Part shown: piece by piece, positions 14,116 to 14,723 of the stretch
Layout: every line of letters starts with the position of its first letter
How positions within the stretch are numbered: position 1 is the stretch's first letter
Assembly: GCA_964536075.1 (NCBI GenBank)
Contig: CAZHWO010000020.1
Coordinates: forward strand, 1 to 14,723
Reading direction: 5' to 3'
DNA: 14,723 bases
Source: JAAZHK01 sp964536075
GTDB lineage: Bacteria; Bacillota_I; Bacilli_A; RF39; UBA660
The notes under the pieces: generated by a model
The model's input: the letters and a program-made list of their open reading frames with translations, nothing else
What the model was told of the DNA's origin: nothing
The model's database searches: none
Made by a program: the position numbers and the translations under genes

Positions 14116-14364
14116 TTATTTTATTTTAACCACTTCTAAGGTATAACCCAGGGGCACTAATAATTTTAAAATAGTATTTAATCCCGGTGAATGCTTACCT
14201 TTTTCTATTTTGGCAATTACTGGTTGTTTTACTCCAACAATTTCACTTAAAGCTTGTTGGGATAGATTTTGATCATGGCGAGCTTTTATTAAAGCCGTTA
14301 TAAGGTTATATTCTAAGGTTAATAACTGTTGTTCATAAGTTTCATAATTAATTGTTTTATTCAT
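14116..14364 (-). CDS. XRE-family HTH antitoxin or regulator
   Basis: Small DNA-binding protein, 82 aa, predicted to neutralise the toxin encoded just upstream and to repress their shared promoter. The helix-turn-helix covers about residues 22-75: LITALIKARHDQNLSQQALSEIVGVKQPVIAKIEKGKHSP, with the canonical LSQQ.LSE...V.QP.I..IE.GK pattern. About 20 N-terminal residues may contact the toxin. I chose the ATG at 14364 because GAGGA lies upstream at normal spacing; an upstream in-frame ATG (14379) has no ribosome site. The ATG overlaps the toxin stop as ATGAATAA, so translation is coupled. The HTH call is firm; the antitoxin role rests on the neighbour. Confidence 0.85.
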   Translation of the reverse strand: MNKTINYETYEQQLLTLEYNLITALIKARHDQNLSQQALSEIVGVKQPVIAKIEKGKHSPGLNTILKLLVPLGYTLEVVKIK

Positions 14365-14723
14365 TTGTATATTCCTCATAAATTTCTTTAAATAAAACTA
14401 ATTGTGCTTTGGTTATTTCACCAACTTTAAATTCAATATTACTTTCAAATATCTGATATAATTTATCAGTTTTAACTATACTATCTTTATTTAAATTATT
14501 TTGACTATTTTTTTCTATTAAAATATTTTGTGAATATTTCTGTTTATGTATTTTTGAAGATAAAAGCATTCCAACATATTCCATTTCAGCCATAATATTA
14601 TTTTCATCAATAATAACAAAAAGGTGTTTATCCCCTCTGGTACCATCTTCATAATAGTAATTTTTAACAAAAACAATATCACCAATTTGATATTTAGAAT
14701 AGATAATTCTTTTTTCCTTAATA
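14357..14723 (-). CDS. PemK/MazF-like toxin, 5' end outside window
   Basis: Predicted mRNA-cleaving toxin. The frame is open from the window edge for 121 codons to a TAA at 14357. It begins IKEKRIIYSK YQIGDIVFVK; the GDIVFVK strand opens PemK/MazF domains. It continues with DGTRGDKHLFVIID (26-39), MEYVGMLLSSKIHK (47-60) and DSIVKTDKLYQI (80-91), which match the strands and basic loop of the fold, and ends with VGEITKAQLVLFKEIYEEY. No ATG, GTG or TTG in this frame precedes the domain inside the window, so the true start lies just beyond base 14723. The ATG at 14593 would remove the first strands and is not the start. The candidate catalytic arginine (R29) and the SSK segment are present, but the assignment is by pattern. 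It overlaps the XRE gene by eight bases. Confidence 0.75.
   Translation of the reverse strand, partial: IKEKRIIYSKYQIGDIVFVKNYYYEDGTRGDKHLFVIIDENNIMAEMEYVGMLLSSKIHKQKYSQNILIEKNSQNNLNKDSIVKTDKLYQIFESNIEFKVGEITKAQLVLFKEIYEEYTNE

Noticed and set aside
14357..14593. A 78-codon gene starting at the ATG 14593
   Set aside because: The same frame stays open to the window edge and the extra residues encode the first PemK/MazF strands, so this ATG is internal.
1..14723. CRISPR arrays, tRNA or rRNA genes, IS elements, phage attachment sites
   Set aside because: All gaps are under about 110 bases and contain only the promoters and terminators listed; none of these elements was seen.

Overview
The window is an AT-rich stretch (roughly one third GC by eye) from a low-GC Gram-positive bacterium with the standard bacterial code. 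TGA ends murG, the DUF421 gene and the DUF192 gene, and TGG encodes tryptophan, which excludes a Mycoplasma-type code. A peptidoglycan and division gene set, a ruvAB-queA unit, extended Shine-Dalgarno sequences and BspA-type and SipW-cargo-like surface proteins suggest class Bacilli, possibly an uncultured gut lineage near Erysipelotrichales/RF39. The taxonomy is an inference from gene content only.

Layout. Almost everything lies on the minus strand. Bases 1-955 hold the 5' part of ftsK. Next is a compact cell-wall and division operon, transcribed murG-murB-ftsQ-ftsA-ftsZ (6108 down to 1036). It has a good promoter in front of murG, a possible second promoter in front of ftsA, and a terminator behind ftsZ. 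A divergent pair of membrane-protein genes follows: a DUF421/YetF-like gene (minus) and a TIGR04086/YrzE-like gene (plus). The plus gene converges on a secreted-protein unit across a bidirectional terminator. That unit is a membrane-anchored GH25 lysozyme-like protein with an apparent second, inactivated GH25-like domain, followed by a surface protein that joins a SipW-cargo-like N-terminus to BspA-type leucine-rich repeats. Then comes ruvA-ruvB-queA, with a LexA-box-like palindrome inside its promoter. A divergent pair follows: a Flp-type pilin (minus) and a DUF192 protein (plus), whose promoters appear to share their -35 bases. The right edge holds a toxin-antitoxin pair, a PemK/MazF-like toxin cut by the window edge and an overlapping XRE antitoxin.

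How they fit. MurG and MurB make lipid II precursors, FtsQ/FtsA/FtsZ assemble the divisome, and FtsK clears DNA from the septum. The GH25 enzyme probably trims peptidoglycan. The LRR protein and pilin are exported surface components. RuvAB handles Holliday junctions and QueA makes queuosine in tRNA. No RNA gene, CRISPR array, IS element or attachment site was seen, and no intergenic gap exceeds about 110 bases. The window is mostly conserved housekeeping sequence. The less ordinary parts are the double-GH25 protein with its LRR partner, the pilin/DUF192 promoter and the toxin-antitoxin pair.
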